Source: Halorubellus litoreus (GTDB taxonomy: Archaea > Halobacteriota > Halobacteria > Halobacteriales > Natrialbaceae). Taken from it: a stretch of 64,000 nt of DNA. The DNA lies in the NCBI RefSeq assembly GCF_037081675.1, contig NZ_JAZAQL010000002.1, positions 744,001 to 808,000 on the forward strand, read 5' to 3'. Position numbers and translations under genes: made by a program. A model generated the notes under the pieces. That model saw nothing but the letters and a program-made list of their open reading frames with translations, was not told the origin of the DNA and searched no databases. Each line of letters begins with the position of its first letter. Position 1 is the first letter of the stretch. Below are positions 35,994-43,521 of the stretch, piece by piece.

Positions 35994-36845
35994 GTGAACC
36001 GACTTGCCGCCGCCGCCGGCGTCCTCCTCGTCGGCGTCCTCCTGCTCGGTGCCGGCCTCGCACCGTCGTTCGGTTGCGACCGCACGTACGCGCTCGAGAC
36101 GACGCCCGCGCCGGACGGCGACGCGCCGGTCGCGAACGCGAGCGCGCTTCCCGAGGACGTCCGCGAGACGTTCGTCGACGCGGTCGAGCGCGACGCGCAG
36201 GTGAACGTCACGCAGGCCGCGTACCTGACGCACCTCGAGGACCGCCGCGTGCGGTACGACGGGACGACGTACGCGACGAGCATCCGCGCGGTCGAGACGT
36301 GCGGTGGCGGGGTCGAGGACGCGCTGGTCGTCGCCGGCAGCACGCTCTCCGCGCTCGGCGCCGTCGCGCTCGTGCTGTTCGCGCTCTACCGCGACGAGCT
36401 CGGGCCGCCGCTGGGCGTCCTGCACGCGAGCGCCGCGATAGCGCTCGTCCTCGGCGTCGCGCTGTTCTCGGGCGGTATCGCCGCACCCGCTGGGTGCACG
36501 GACAACTTCGCGCTCGACACCACGGAGATACCGGGCGGCGAGAACGCGACCACGGAGCGCGTCGTCGACGCGAGCGCGCTCCCGCTCGACCTCGCGAACG
36601 CCACCGAGCGCTCCGTCACGTCGAACCAGACCGCGTTCGTCGACCGTACCGCGTTCCGCGAGCACCTCGAGAACCGGAGCGTCCGCTTCGGCGGCAGCGT
36701 CTACGACGCCGACGTCGTGCTCGTGCAGGACTGCGGCGGCGGCCTCGACGACGCCCTGCTCGTCGTCGGCCTGGCGTTCGCGACGCTCGGCGCGGTCGCG
36801 CTCGCGCTGCTCGTCACGTTCGACCACGGCGAAAAAGTCCTCTGA
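35994..36845 (+). CDS. Internally duplicated membrane protein with paired cysteines
   Basis: A 283-residue membrane protein made of two homologous halves (about 1-132 and 140-275). Each half has a transmembrane helix, an external loop starting at a cysteine (C28, C168) followed by an aromatic-A-L-[ED]-T-T motif, an NASALP or DASALP segment, an HLE[DN]R-x-VR[YF] segment, a CGGG motif (C103, C247), then another helix. The repeated cysteine pairs suggest one disulfide per half outside the cell. No family recognised. The GTG at 35994 gives a typical short N-terminus; an in-frame ATG at 35967 is possible. Confidence 0.75.
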   Translation: MNRLAAAAGVLLVGVLLLGAGLAPSFGCDRTYALETTPAPDGDAPVANASALPEDVRETFVDAVERDAQVNVTQAAYLTHLEDRRVRYDGTTYATSIRAVETCGGGVEDALVVAGSTLSALGAVALVLFALYRDELGPPLGVLHASAAIALVLGVALFSGGIAAPAGCTDNFALDTTEIPGGENATTERVVDASALPLDLANATERSVTSNQTAFVDRTAFREHLENRSVRFGGSVYDADVVLVQDCGGGLDDALLVVGLAFATLGAVALALLVTFDHGEKVL

Positions 36846-36910
36846 ATCGACGACGCCCGCCACGACCACCCGACCGGTTTCTCGCTCTCAGTCCGGGCTC
36901 TCGCGTACAG

Positions 36911-37882
36911 TCAGACCGGCTGCGCCGCTTCGAGGAGTTCGTGGTAGCGGTTCCGGATGGTGACCTCGCTGATGTTCGCGACGGAACTGACCTCCTTCTG
37001 CGTGACCTTCTCGTTCGCGAGCAGGCTCGCGGCGTACACGGACGCCGCGGCGAGGCCGACCGGGGACTTCCCGGAGTGGATGCCCTTCTCCTTCGCGGCG
37101 TCTAAGAGTTCGCGAGCGCGGCGTTCGCCCTCGTCGCTCATCTCCAGTTCGCTCGCGAACCGCGGCACGTACTGGACGGGGTCGGCGGGCTCTATCTCGA
37201 GGTTGAGCTCGCGGACGACGTACCGGTACGTGCGAGCGATCTCGTCCTTCTCGACGCGCGAGACGTTCGTCACCTCGTCGAGGCTCCGCGGCGTGTTCGC
37301 CTGCCGGGCGGCGGCGTAGAGCGACGCCGTCCCGACGCCCTCGATGCTGCGCCCGGGCAGGAGGTCCTCGGCGAGCGCGCGCCGATAGATGACGCTCGCG
37401 GTCTCGCGGACGTTCTTCGGGAGTCCCAGGGCGGAGGCCATGCGGTCGATCTCGCCGAGGGCCTGCTTGAGGTTGCGTTCCTTGCTGTCGCGGGTGCGGA
37501 AGCGCTCGTTCCAGGTGCGCAACCGCTGCATCTTCTGGCGCTGGTTCGACGAGAGGCTGTTCCCGTAGGCGTCCTTGTTCTGCCAGCCGATGTTCGTCGA
37601 CAGCCCCTGGTCGTGCATCATGTTCGTGGTGGGGGCGCCGACGCGGGACTTCTGGTCCTTCTCCTTGGAGTTGAACGCGCGCCACTCGGGGCCGCGGTCG
37701 ACCTCGTCCTCGTCGACGACGAGCCCGCAGTCCTCGCAGACGGTCTCGCCCTGGGACTCGTCGCTGACGACCCGACCGTCGCACTCCGGGCACGACAGCG
37801 TCTCCGCGCCGGAGTCGGTCTTGGTGTCTGTCTTCGTTCTCGCTGTGTCCGTCTCTCGTCGCCGGATGCTGGTGTCTGTCAT
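36911..37882 (-). CDS. tfb: Transcription initiation factor IIB (TFB)
   Basis: A 323-residue archaeal general transcription factor that bridges TBP-bound promoter DNA and RNA polymerase. The N-terminal zinc ribbon uses C31, C34, C49 and C52; the B-reader/linker (around RAFNSKEKDQKSRVGAPTT) follows, then two cyclin-fold repeats (about 125-215 and 220-315) ending in the HTH segment EKVTQKEVSSVANISEVTI. Haloarchaea carry several TFBs with different promoter preferences; which one this is cannot be told here. A T-rich element near 37909-37916 is a candidate TATA box, and a second lies about 70 bases upstream with an inverted repeat beside it. Confidence 0.95.
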   Translation of the reverse strand: MTDTSIRRRETDTARTKTDTKTDSGAETLSCPECDGRVVSDESQGETVCEDCGLVVDEDEVDRGPEWRAFNSKEKDQKSRVGAPTTNMMHDQGLSTNIGWQNKDAYGNSLSSNQRQKMQRLRTWNERFRTRDSKERNLKQALGEIDRMASALGLPKNVRETASVIYRRALAEDLLPGRSIEGVGTASLYAAARQANTPRSLDEVTNVSRVEKDEIARTYRYVVRELNLEIEPADPVQYVPRFASELEMSDEGERRARELLDAAKEKGIHSGKSPVGLAAASVYAASLLANEKVTQKEVSSVANISEVTIRNRYHELLEAAQPV

Positions 37883-37954
37883 CGTGGTGGGGGGAGGGTG
37901 AGCCGCGTGGAAAAAGCCGGGCTCTCCCTATCGCGTTGCATCCACGGCGACTTA

Positions 37955-37975
37955 AACGCATTGGCCAGATGCGTT
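37955..37975. promoter_or_regulatory. Inverted repeat upstream of the TFB gene
   Basis: AACGCAT at 37955-37961 and ATGCGTT at 37969-37975 form a perfect inverted repeat with a seven-base spacer. On the minus strand it directly abuts a TATA-like gtttaagtc, about 70 bases before the TFB start codon, so it could be an operator for the distal TFB promoter. Confidence 0.5.
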
Positions 37976-38122
37976 GGTTTCTTCATGATTCTTCGACTGA
38001 AACTCGATTCGGCCGACGAATCTTCGACCGAGTCGCCGTTTCGGGTGACGGGACGACGACGACCTCCGGGCGCCGACCGGCTCCCGGAGTCCGCCCAACA
38101 CACGTCCAGCGATATCGCGCCG

Positions 38123-38216
38123 TCGCACCTCCAACACCGCGCCATCGCACGTCCAACACCGCGGCATCGCACGTCCAACACCGCGGCATCGCACCACCAA
38201 CCCCACCCCGTCGCAC
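38123..38216. repeat. 22-base tandem array, about five copies
   Basis: The core tcgcac starts at 38123, 38145, 38167, 38189 and 38211, exactly 22 bases apart. The unit ccaacaccgcggcatcgcac is almost perfect in the central copies and degenerates at the edges. The sequence is unrelated to the 22-base array near 6.2 kb, but the period is the same. Units are directly adjacent. Confidence 0.9.
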
Positions 38217-38274
38217 GACCTTCGGCGGGCACGGTATCGAAACCCTTACTCATGCCAGTGGAGTGCTTTCGACC

Positions 38275-38553
38275 ATGAGCGACGACGCCGCCACCGCCGA
38301 GGACGTCCGGCACGTCGCGGACCTGGCTCGCGTCGACCTCGACGACGACGAGGTCGACGACTTCGCCGAGCAGTTCGCGGACATCCTCGAGTACTTCGAC
38401 GCGCTCGACGACGTTCCGACCGTCGACACCGACGCCGACCTCGTGAACGTCATGCGTCCGGACGAGGAACACGACTGTCTCACTCGCGAGGACGCCCTCT
38501 CGAACGCAGAAGGCACCGAGGACGGCTACTTCAAGGGGCCGAACGTCTCATGA
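38275..38553 (+). CDS. gatC: Aspartyl/glutamyl-tRNA amidotransferase subunit C
   Basis: A 92-residue GatC, the small subunit that holds GatA and GatB together in the enzyme converting mischarged Asp-tRNA(Asn) and/or Glu-tRNA(Gln) to the amidated form. Typical features are EDVRHVADLARVDLDDDEV at the start, the ILEYFDALDDVPT helix and the NVMRPDE motif, ending in GYFKGPNV. The ATG at 38275 is the first that fits the family. The stop overlaps the gatA start by four bases (ATGA). Confidence 0.93.
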   Translation: MSDDAATAEDVRHVADLARVDLDDDEVDDFAEQFADILEYFDALDDVPTVDTDADLVNVMRPDEEHDCLTREDALSNAEGTEDGYFKGPNVS

Positions 38554-39818
38554 GCGAGAACATCTTCATCACGCGCGAGACCGTCGACGGCGCCGACGAC
38601 GGGCCGCTCGCGGACACCACGGTCGCGGTGAAGGACAACATCTCCACCGAGGGCGTGCGGACGACCTGCGGGTCGGAGATGCTCGCGGACTACGTTCCGC
38701 CGTACGACGCCACCGTCGTCTCCCGACTGAAGGACGCGGGCGCGACCATCGTCGGGAAGACGAACATGGACGAGTTCGGGATGGGAACGACCACCGAGAC
38801 GAGCGCGTTCGGCGCGACCGAGAACCCGGTCGCGCCCGGGCACGTCCCCGGCGGCTCCTCGGGTGGGTCCGCGGCCGCCGTCGCGGCGGGCGAGGCCGAC
38901 GTCGCACTCGGCTCCGACACCGGCGGGTCCATCCGCTGTCCGGCCGCGTTCTGCGGCGTCGCCGGCATCAAGCCGACGTACGGCGTCGTCTCCCGGTACG
39001 GGCTGGTCGCGTACGCGAACTCGCTCGAACAGATCGGGCCGCTCGCGCCGACCGTCGAGGAAGCAGCGGCGCTCCTCGACGTCATCGCCGGCCCCGATCC
39101 GAAGGACGCGACGACGCGCGACCCCGAGCGCGACGCGCCGTACGCCGACGCGGCCGACGGCGACGTGGACGGGATGACCGTCGGCGTCCCGACGGAACTC
39201 GTCGACGGTGCGGACGACGGCGTCCTGGAGACGTTCGAGGACGCGCTCGACGACCTCCGCGCGCAGGGCGTGGACGTCGTCGACGTCAGTCTGGAGTCCG
39301 TCGAGTACGCGGTGCAGGCGTACTACGTCATCGCGATGTCGGAGGCCTCGTCTAACCTGGCGCGGTTCGACGGCGTGCGCTACGGCAAGTCCGGCGGCTA
39401 CGACGGGAACTGGAACGAGGTGTTCGGCGAAGCCCGCGAGGAAGGGTTCGGTGCCGAAGTGAAGCGTCGCGTCCTCCTCGGGACGTACGCGCTCTCGGCG
39501 GGCTACCACGACAAGTACTACAAGCAAGCGCAGAACGCTCGGGCGTGGGTGAAGCAGGACTTCGACGAGGCGTTCGCCGAGGTGGACGTGCTCGCGAGTC
39601 CGACGATGCCGGTGCCGCCGATGGAGCTCGGTGAGAGCCTCTCGGACCCGCTCACGATGTACCTCGCGGACGCGAACACCGTCCCGGTGAACCTCGCGGA
39701 CCTCCCGGCGGTGTCGGTGCCGGCGGGCGAGACCGACGGGCTCCCGGTGGGGATGCAGTTCGTCGCGCCGGCGTTCGACGAGGCGACGGCGATTCGTGCG
39801 GCGAGCGCGCTCGAGTGA
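38550..39818 (+). CDS. gatA: Aspartyl/glutamyl-tRNA amidotransferase subunit A
   Basis: A 422-residue amidase-signature enzyme that hydrolyses glutamine and delivers ammonia to GatB. The Ser-cisSer-Lys triad is visible: K28 in VAVKDN, S103 in GGSSGGSAAA and S127 in DTGGSIRCPA. SSNLARFDGVRYG and the C-terminal LPAVSVPAGETDGLPVGMQF are also family hallmarks. Slightly shorter than the roughly 480-residue bacterial GatA, as usual in haloarchaea. It is translationally coupled to gatC; gatB is not in the window. Confidence 0.95.
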   Translation: MSENIFITRETVDGADDGPLADTTVAVKDNISTEGVRTTCGSEMLADYVPPYDATVVSRLKDAGATIVGKTNMDEFGMGTTTETSAFGATENPVAPGHVPGGSSGGSAAAVAAGEADVALGSDTGGSIRCPAAFCGVAGIKPTYGVVSRYGLVAYANSLEQIGPLAPTVEEAAALLDVIAGPDPKDATTRDPERDAPYADAADGDVDGMTVGVPTELVDGADDGVLETFEDALDDLRAQGVDVVDVSLESVEYAVQAYYVIAMSEASSNLARFDGVRYGKSGGYDGNWNEVFGEAREEGFGAEVKRRVLLGTYALSAGYHDKYYKQAQNARAWVKQDFDEAFAEVDVLASPTMPVPPMELGESLSDPLTMYLADANTVPVNLADLPAVSVPAGETDGLPVGMQFVAPAFDEATAIRAASALE

Positions 39819-39944
39819 CCGGTCGGGCAGTGTTCGAGCAGGCGAGGCACCGGTTCGGGGGGAGCGACCGGACCGACCCTGGTTACCAAAGGCATATCGG
39901 GTTACTGACTCTTCGGTGCTCTGGTCGTGAGGCGACGCCGGCCA

Positions 39945-40099
39945 CGAACGTTTTGTAGAACGTTCGACTGCTACAACGGTAGCGGCAAATTAGCCAGAAC
40001 GCTCCTTCGAGGGACCTAGACTACGGATATCGGGCGACTCAGTTCTCGAAACGAAGCGGAGAACTATACGTGTGTCTCGTCTATGTGCAGGTACACACG
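39945..40099 (+). promoter_or_regulatory. Cluster of inverted repeats, candidate structured leader or small RNA
   Basis: Four inverted repeats in 155 bases: CGAACGTT/AACGTTCG (39945-39952 and 39959-39966, six-base loop TTGTAG); AGTTCTC/GAGAACT (40041-40047 and 40059-40065); CGTGTGT/ACACACG (40069-40075 and 40093-40099); and TTGTAG/CTACAA (39953-39958 and 39971-39976), in which the loop of the first hairpin pairs with downstream sequence. CTACAA can also pair locally with GTAG at 39979-39982. The mutually exclusive pairings resemble a switching leader, but transcription is not shown. Confidence 0.45.
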
Positions 40100-40112
40100 A
40101 CCCCTCCACAGC

Positions 40113-40120
40113 AAAGGTGA
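40113..40120 (+). promoter_or_regulatory. Shine-Dalgarno site
   Basis: aaaggtga at 40113-40120 matches the archaeal anti-Shine-Dalgarno sequence through ggtga and is seven bases before the ATG at 40128. It decides that start codon over an upstream in-frame ATG at 40083 and indicates a leadered mRNA, unusual for a first gene in a haloarchaeon. Confidence 0.7.
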
Positions 40121-40127
40121 CATACAA

Positions 40128-40541
40128 ATGAAAATCTCTCACAACACTGACGTCGAATTCGGCGAGTTCTCGCGCGCCTGCGACCTCGTCGAGGACTACT
40201 ACGGCGACCTGGTCGACGACGTGGCCCTCCACGCACCGGTCTCCCGTCGACAGCTCGTCGCCGTCCTCGCCCGCGCGCAGCTCTCCGGCCGCGACCTCGG
40301 CCCGGACGGCCTCGCCGAGGTCGGCGAGGAGACCTACCAGTCGAACGACGAGACCCTCTACTGGGTCGACGGCGAGTTCTGGTCGCGCCTCCGCCGCGAA
40401 CACAACCTCCACCCCGACGAGGGCCGCGCCGCCCGCGAGGTCCACCGCCGACTCATCGAAGCCCTCGACGGCGACGTCTCCTACTACAACCGCGACCGCG
40501 ACCCGTTCGTCCTCGTCGAACGCGTCACGCCCGTCGACTGA
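40128..40541 (+). CDS. Small acidic protein, unknown function
   Basis: A 137-residue, probably cytoplasmic protein. The middle contains an alpha-helical stretch SRRQLVAVLARAQLSGRDL and the later part TLYWVDGEFWSRLRREHNL and SYYNRDRDPFVLVERVTPVD, which give it a mixed alpha/beta look. I do not recognise the family; no catalytic motif or membrane segment is visible. The start is set by the Shine-Dalgarno site. The preceding region is rich in inverted repeats, suggesting regulation at the RNA level. A membrane aminopropyltransferase-like gene follows after 73 bases with its own TATA-like element. Confidence 0.7.
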   Translation: MKISHNTDVEFGEFSRACDLVEDYYGDLVDDVALHAPVSRRQLVAVLARAQLSGRDLGPDGLAEVGEETYQSNDETLYWVDGEFWSRLRREHNLHPDEGRAAREVHRRLIEALDGDVSYYNRDRDPFVLVERVTPVD

Positions 40542-40614
40542 CGGCGACGCCACGCGGACCGCGACCCCGTCCCCGTCTCGAACAGTTAACCGCCTCGGGG
40601 TCTAGCCTCCGGGT

Positions 40615-42360
40615 ATGCGTTCCCGTCGATACGTCGACGCCGTCCGTCTCTCCAAGCCCGAGCTCGCGGTGTTCGTCTCTGGCGTGGCGAGCATGGGCCT
40701 CGAGATACTCGCCGGCCGGATGATCGCCCCCCAGTTCGGGAGCAGTATCTACACGTGGGGGAGCATCATCGGCGTGTTCCTCGCCGCGCTCAGCTACGGC
40801 TACTGGCGGGGCGGGAAGCAGGCGGCGCGGATGGCGACGAACGGCCGGATGGCGCGCGTGTTCCTCCTGACCGCGGGCTACGTCGCCGTCCTCATCGTCC
40901 TCGGGGACCTCCTCGTTCGCGGGCTCGCGACCGTCCCGCTCCCGAGCCGGTTCGCGTCGCTCCCCGCGATAACGCTCCTGTTCGGGCCGCCGACGTACCT
41001 CCTCGGGTACGTCAGTCCGTACGCCGCCGAGCTCTCCGAGAAGGACGGACTCGGCGAGGCGTCCGGGCACGTGTACGCGCTCGGCACAATCGGGAGCATC
41101 GTCGGCGCGTTCGCGACGACGTTCTTCCTCATCCCGTCGCTGGGCGTGGAGGAGATCGCGTTCGTGTTCGGCGTGCTCTCGGTCGGGACCGCCGTCGCGC
41201 TCCTGCGCCCCGGGTGGACCCGGGAGAACGTCGCCGTCAGCGCGTTCTTGCTCGTCGTCCTCGTCGCCGCGCTCGCCGGCCCCGCGCTCGGACTGTCCGT
41301 CGAGGGCCGGGTCGTCTACGAGACCCAGACGCCGTACCAGGAACTCCAGGTCGTCGACCGCGGCGACACGCGCGTGCTCTTCCTCGACGGCCAGAAGCAC
41401 AGCGCGATGGACCGCTCGGACCCGAACCGGCACGTCTTCGATTACACGCGGTACTTCCATCTGCCCTTGCTCCTGACGGACCGCGACGACGAGGTCGAGA
41501 ACGTCCTGTTCGTCGGCGGCGGCGGGTTCACGGGCCCGAAGCGGTTCGCGAACGACTACGACGCACGAGTCGACGCCGTCGAGATAGACCCCGAGGTCAT
41601 CCGCGTCGCCAAGGAGTACTTCCGACTGGAGGAGTCCGACCAGTTGAACGTGTACAACGCGGACGGCCGCGAGTTCCTCCGGGAGACGAATCGCACGTAC
41701 GACGTCATCGTGCTCGACGCGTACAAGAAGGACAAGGTCCCCTTCCAGTTGACCACCCAGGAGTTCATGGAGCTCGCGAAGCAGCGCCTCGACGACGACG
41801 GCGTGCTCCTGACGAACCTCATCAGCGCGCCGAGCGGCCCGGCGTCGAAGTTCTACCGCGCCGAGTACAAGACCATCGACAGCACGTTCGAGACGGTGTA
41901 CACGTTCCCGACGGTCGGCGGCGCTGTCGTCCAGAACGTCGAGGTCATCGCGACGAAGAACGCGACGCGCGTCAGCGAGGAGACGCTGCTCGCGCGCAAC
42001 GACCGCCGCGACATCGGCATCGACCTGGAGAGCGAGATACGGAACTACCGCGACCCGCCGAAGACGAGCGACGTCCCCGTCCTCACCGACGACTACGCGC
42101 CCGTCGACAGCCTGCTGGACCCGATGGTCGGCCAGCAGTACGTCGTCCAGGAGACGAACGAGAGCGACGGCGACGCGGCGACGAACGACAGCGACGACGT
42201 GGCGAACGCCACGGACGGGAACGAGTCGGTCGCGTCGAGCGCGACCGTGATTGACCCGAGCGAATCGACCGTCAGCATCGACGCGCCGGCGCGGCCAGCC
42301 GTCGCTCCGCGGGCGGCGGTACAATCGAGAACGGGACGTGTCGTCGACGTGCGGGCCTGA
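40615..42360 (+). CDS. Membrane protein with spermidine-synthase-like domain
   Basis: A 581-residue fusion: seven or eight N-terminal transmembrane helices (residues about 18-220, opening with FVSGVASMGLEILAGRMIAP), then a cytoplasmic class I methyltransferase/aminopropyltransferase-fold domain with NVLFVGGGGFTGP (motif I), VDAVEIDPEVIRVAKEYF and DVIVLDAYKKDK, and a Thr/Asp-rich C-terminal tail of about 75 residues. Fused membrane proteins of this kind are common in archaea and bacteria; their substrate is unproven and polyamine synthesis is only one option. A TATA-like cagttaacc lies about 28 bases before the ATG. Confidence 0.88.
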   Translation: MRSRRYVDAVRLSKPELAVFVSGVASMGLEILAGRMIAPQFGSSIYTWGSIIGVFLAALSYGYWRGGKQAARMATNGRMARVFLLTAGYVAVLIVLGDLLVRGLATVPLPSRFASLPAITLLFGPPTYLLGYVSPYAAELSEKDGLGEASGHVYALGTIGSIVGAFATTFFLIPSLGVEEIAFVFGVLSVGTAVALLRPGWTRENVAVSAFLLVVLVAALAGPALGLSVEGRVVYETQTPYQELQVVDRGDTRVLFLDGQKHSAMDRSDPNRHVFDYTRYFHLPLLLTDRDDEVENVLFVGGGGFTGPKRFANDYDARVDAVEIDPEVIRVAKEYFRLEESDQLNVYNADGREFLRETNRTYDVIVLDAYKKDKVPFQLTTQEFMELAKQRLDDDGVLLTNLISAPSGPASKFYRAEYKTIDSTFETVYTFPTVGGAVVQNVEVIATKNATRVSEETLLARNDRRDIGIDLESEIRNYRDPPKTSDVPVLTDDYAPVDSLLDPMVGQQYVVQETNESDGDAATNDSDDVANATDGNESVASSATVIDPSESTVSIDAPARPAVAPRAAVQSRTGRVVDVRA

Positions 42361-42384
42361 GCGTCGACGGGCGAGCGCGAGCGA

Positions 42385-42741
42385 CTACTCCTCGTACGCG
42401 AGGTTCATGATCCACTGCGAGAACGCGTCGGAGTTCCCGTCGACCTCCTCCTCGCCGATGAATGGCGACAGCATGTCGCCCGCCATCAGTAGCGAGAAGT
42501 CGAGGTCGCGCGCGGTCGGCGAGATGTAGTACGTGTTGTGTCCGTTGTAGATGGTGTCGTCGCGGTCGACGAGACCCTTCTCGACGAGGCTCTCGACGAT
42601 GCGCGAGCCCTTCCGCGAGGAGACGCCGAGTTCCTTCCAGAAGTCGCTCTGGTGGATGCCGCCCGTCTCGCGGACGAGTTCGAGCCCCGCGTGCTCGTCT
42701 TCTGTGAGTTCCTCCTCTGCGGCGACGCTCACGCGGACCAC
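42385..42741 (-). CDS. Winged-helix HTH regulator (MarR-like)
   Basis: A 118-residue transcription regulator with a winged HTH (about residues 15-75): LELVRETGGIHQSDFWKELG, SSRKGSRIVESLVEKGLV and the wing NGHNTYYISPTARDLDF. Haloarchaeal MarR-like or Lrs14-like. The C-terminus is short and helical (FSQWIMNLAYEE). The start is a GTG at 42741. Two inverted repeats lie within 40 bases upstream of it, so autoregulation is likely. It is convergent with the spermidine-synthase-like gene, with 24 bases between their stops, so they are not co-transcribed. Confidence 0.85.
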   Translation of the reverse strand: MVRVSVAAEEELTEDEHAGLELVRETGGIHQSDFWKELGVSSRKGSRIVESLVEKGLVDRDDTIYNGHNTYYISPTARDLDFSLLMAGDMLSPFIGEEEVDGNSDAFSQWIMNLAYEE

Positions 42742-42753
42742 CTCGGCGACGAT

Positions 42754-42781
42754 TGTCCGGACATGGGTTCGTTGGAACGAA
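42754..42781. promoter_or_regulatory. Two inverted repeats in the promoter of the HTH gene
   Basis: TGTCCGGACA at 42754-42763 is fully self-complementary, and TTCGTT-gg-AACGAA at 42768-42781 is a perfect inverted repeat. Both lie 13-40 bases upstream of the GTG at 42741, overlapping or flanking a TATA-like gctatttcg on the minus strand. Position suits repression by the encoded winged-helix protein. Confidence 0.55.
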
Positions 42782-42926
42782 ATAGCGGCGACGGCTTAAA
42801 TGTCACCGTCTCGCCGCGGGACGCCCGGTCGAATCCACGACCGGGTTTCGGTCCGTCTCACCGACCCGGACCGTGAGGGTTCGCCCACTGCGTAAGGGAA
42901 CGGCACTGGGCGTCGAACGCGAACGT

Positions 42927-43427
42927 ATGCCAGCAGAATCAGGGCGAGCGACGACGCAATCACCGCACGACCTCGACCCGCGCGTCGAACGCGCGATCGA
43001 AGCGTTCAACGACCAGGACGTCGGGCGCGTCCTGGGCGCGTTCGCCGACGACGGGACGTTCTTCGACCCGCTCCTCGACGAACCCGTCTCCGGCCGCGAG
43101 TTGCGCGAGTACACGACCGAGATCTTCGAGGCGTTCCCGGACCTCACCATCGACGTTCGGCGCGTCGTCGCGTCGACCGACCGCGACGTGGCGCTCGAAC
43201 TGACGTACGTCGGGACCCACCAGGGCTCGATGGACGGCATCCCGGCGACGGGGCGTCGCGCCACGACCGAGACGATCGCGGTCATCGAGTTCGGCGAGGA
43301 CGGTATCGAGTCGTGGCGCGACTACTTCGACCAGGTCGGGTTCCGCGAGCAACTCGGGCTGACGTTCCCGTCGGTGCTCTCGCTCGCACCGAAGCTCGCG
43401 GTCCGGAAACTGAAGGCCGTCGTCTGA
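42927..43427 (+). CDS. SnoaL-like / ester-cyclase-like protein
   Basis: A 166-residue protein with the cone-like SnoaL/NTF2 fold: VERAIEAFNDQDVGRVLGAF at the start, DDGTFFDPLLDEPVSGREL, EIFEAFPDLTIDVRRVV, YVGTHQGSMDGIPATGR and the IESWRDYFDQVGFREQLG ending, all typical of the SnoaL-like polyketide-cyclase family found widely with unknown substrates. Cytoplasmic, about 40 residues longer at the C-terminus than minimal members. The ATG at 42927 is preferred over an in-frame GTG at 42873. Divergent from the HTH regulator gene. Confidence 0.8.
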   Translation: MPAESGRATTQSPHDLDPRVERAIEAFNDQDVGRVLGAFADDGTFFDPLLDEPVSGRELREYTTEIFEAFPDLTIDVRRVVASTDRDVALELTYVGTHQGSMDGIPATGRRATTETIAVIEFGEDGIESWRDYFDQVGFREQLGLTFPSVLSLAPKLAVRKLKAVV

Positions 43428-43521
43428 GTCGACTGGGGCGCGGTCGGCGCGTCCCGGTCGGCGGTCGGTCCGCGCGTCTCGGTCGGTGCAGGTCGGTCCG
43501 CGCGTCTCGGTCGACGCTCGG

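Larger units (their letters stand above)
37883..38274. other. Divergent intergenic region between TFB and gatC
   Basis: 392 bases without a convincing gene. It holds the TFB promoter elements (37909-37916 and 37948-37957), the inverted repeat at 37955-37975, a smaller inverted repeat GATTCG-N5-CGAATC at 38016-38032, the 22-base tandem array at 38123-38216, and a weak TATA-like acccttact about 30 bases before gatC. A short open frame from 37986 lacks any recognisable feature. Confidence 0.7.
39819..40127. other. Intergenic region with a structured, probably transcribed leader
   Basis: 309 bases without an open reading frame I can support. After about 125 plain bases it becomes AT-richer than its surroundings and carries several inverted repeats (see 39945-40099), ending in a ribosome binding site and the ATG at 40128. 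It separates the gatCA unit from the small acidic protein gene. Confidence 0.75.

Noticed and set aside
37986..38278. Open frame upstream of gatC
   Set aside because: It runs through the 22-base tandem array, turns arginine- and proline-rich, and resembles no protein family.
40083..40127. Upstream in-frame ATG for the small acidic gene
   Set aside because: The Shine-Dalgarno site at 40113-40120 points to the ATG at 40128, and the extra residues would overlap the third inverted repeat.
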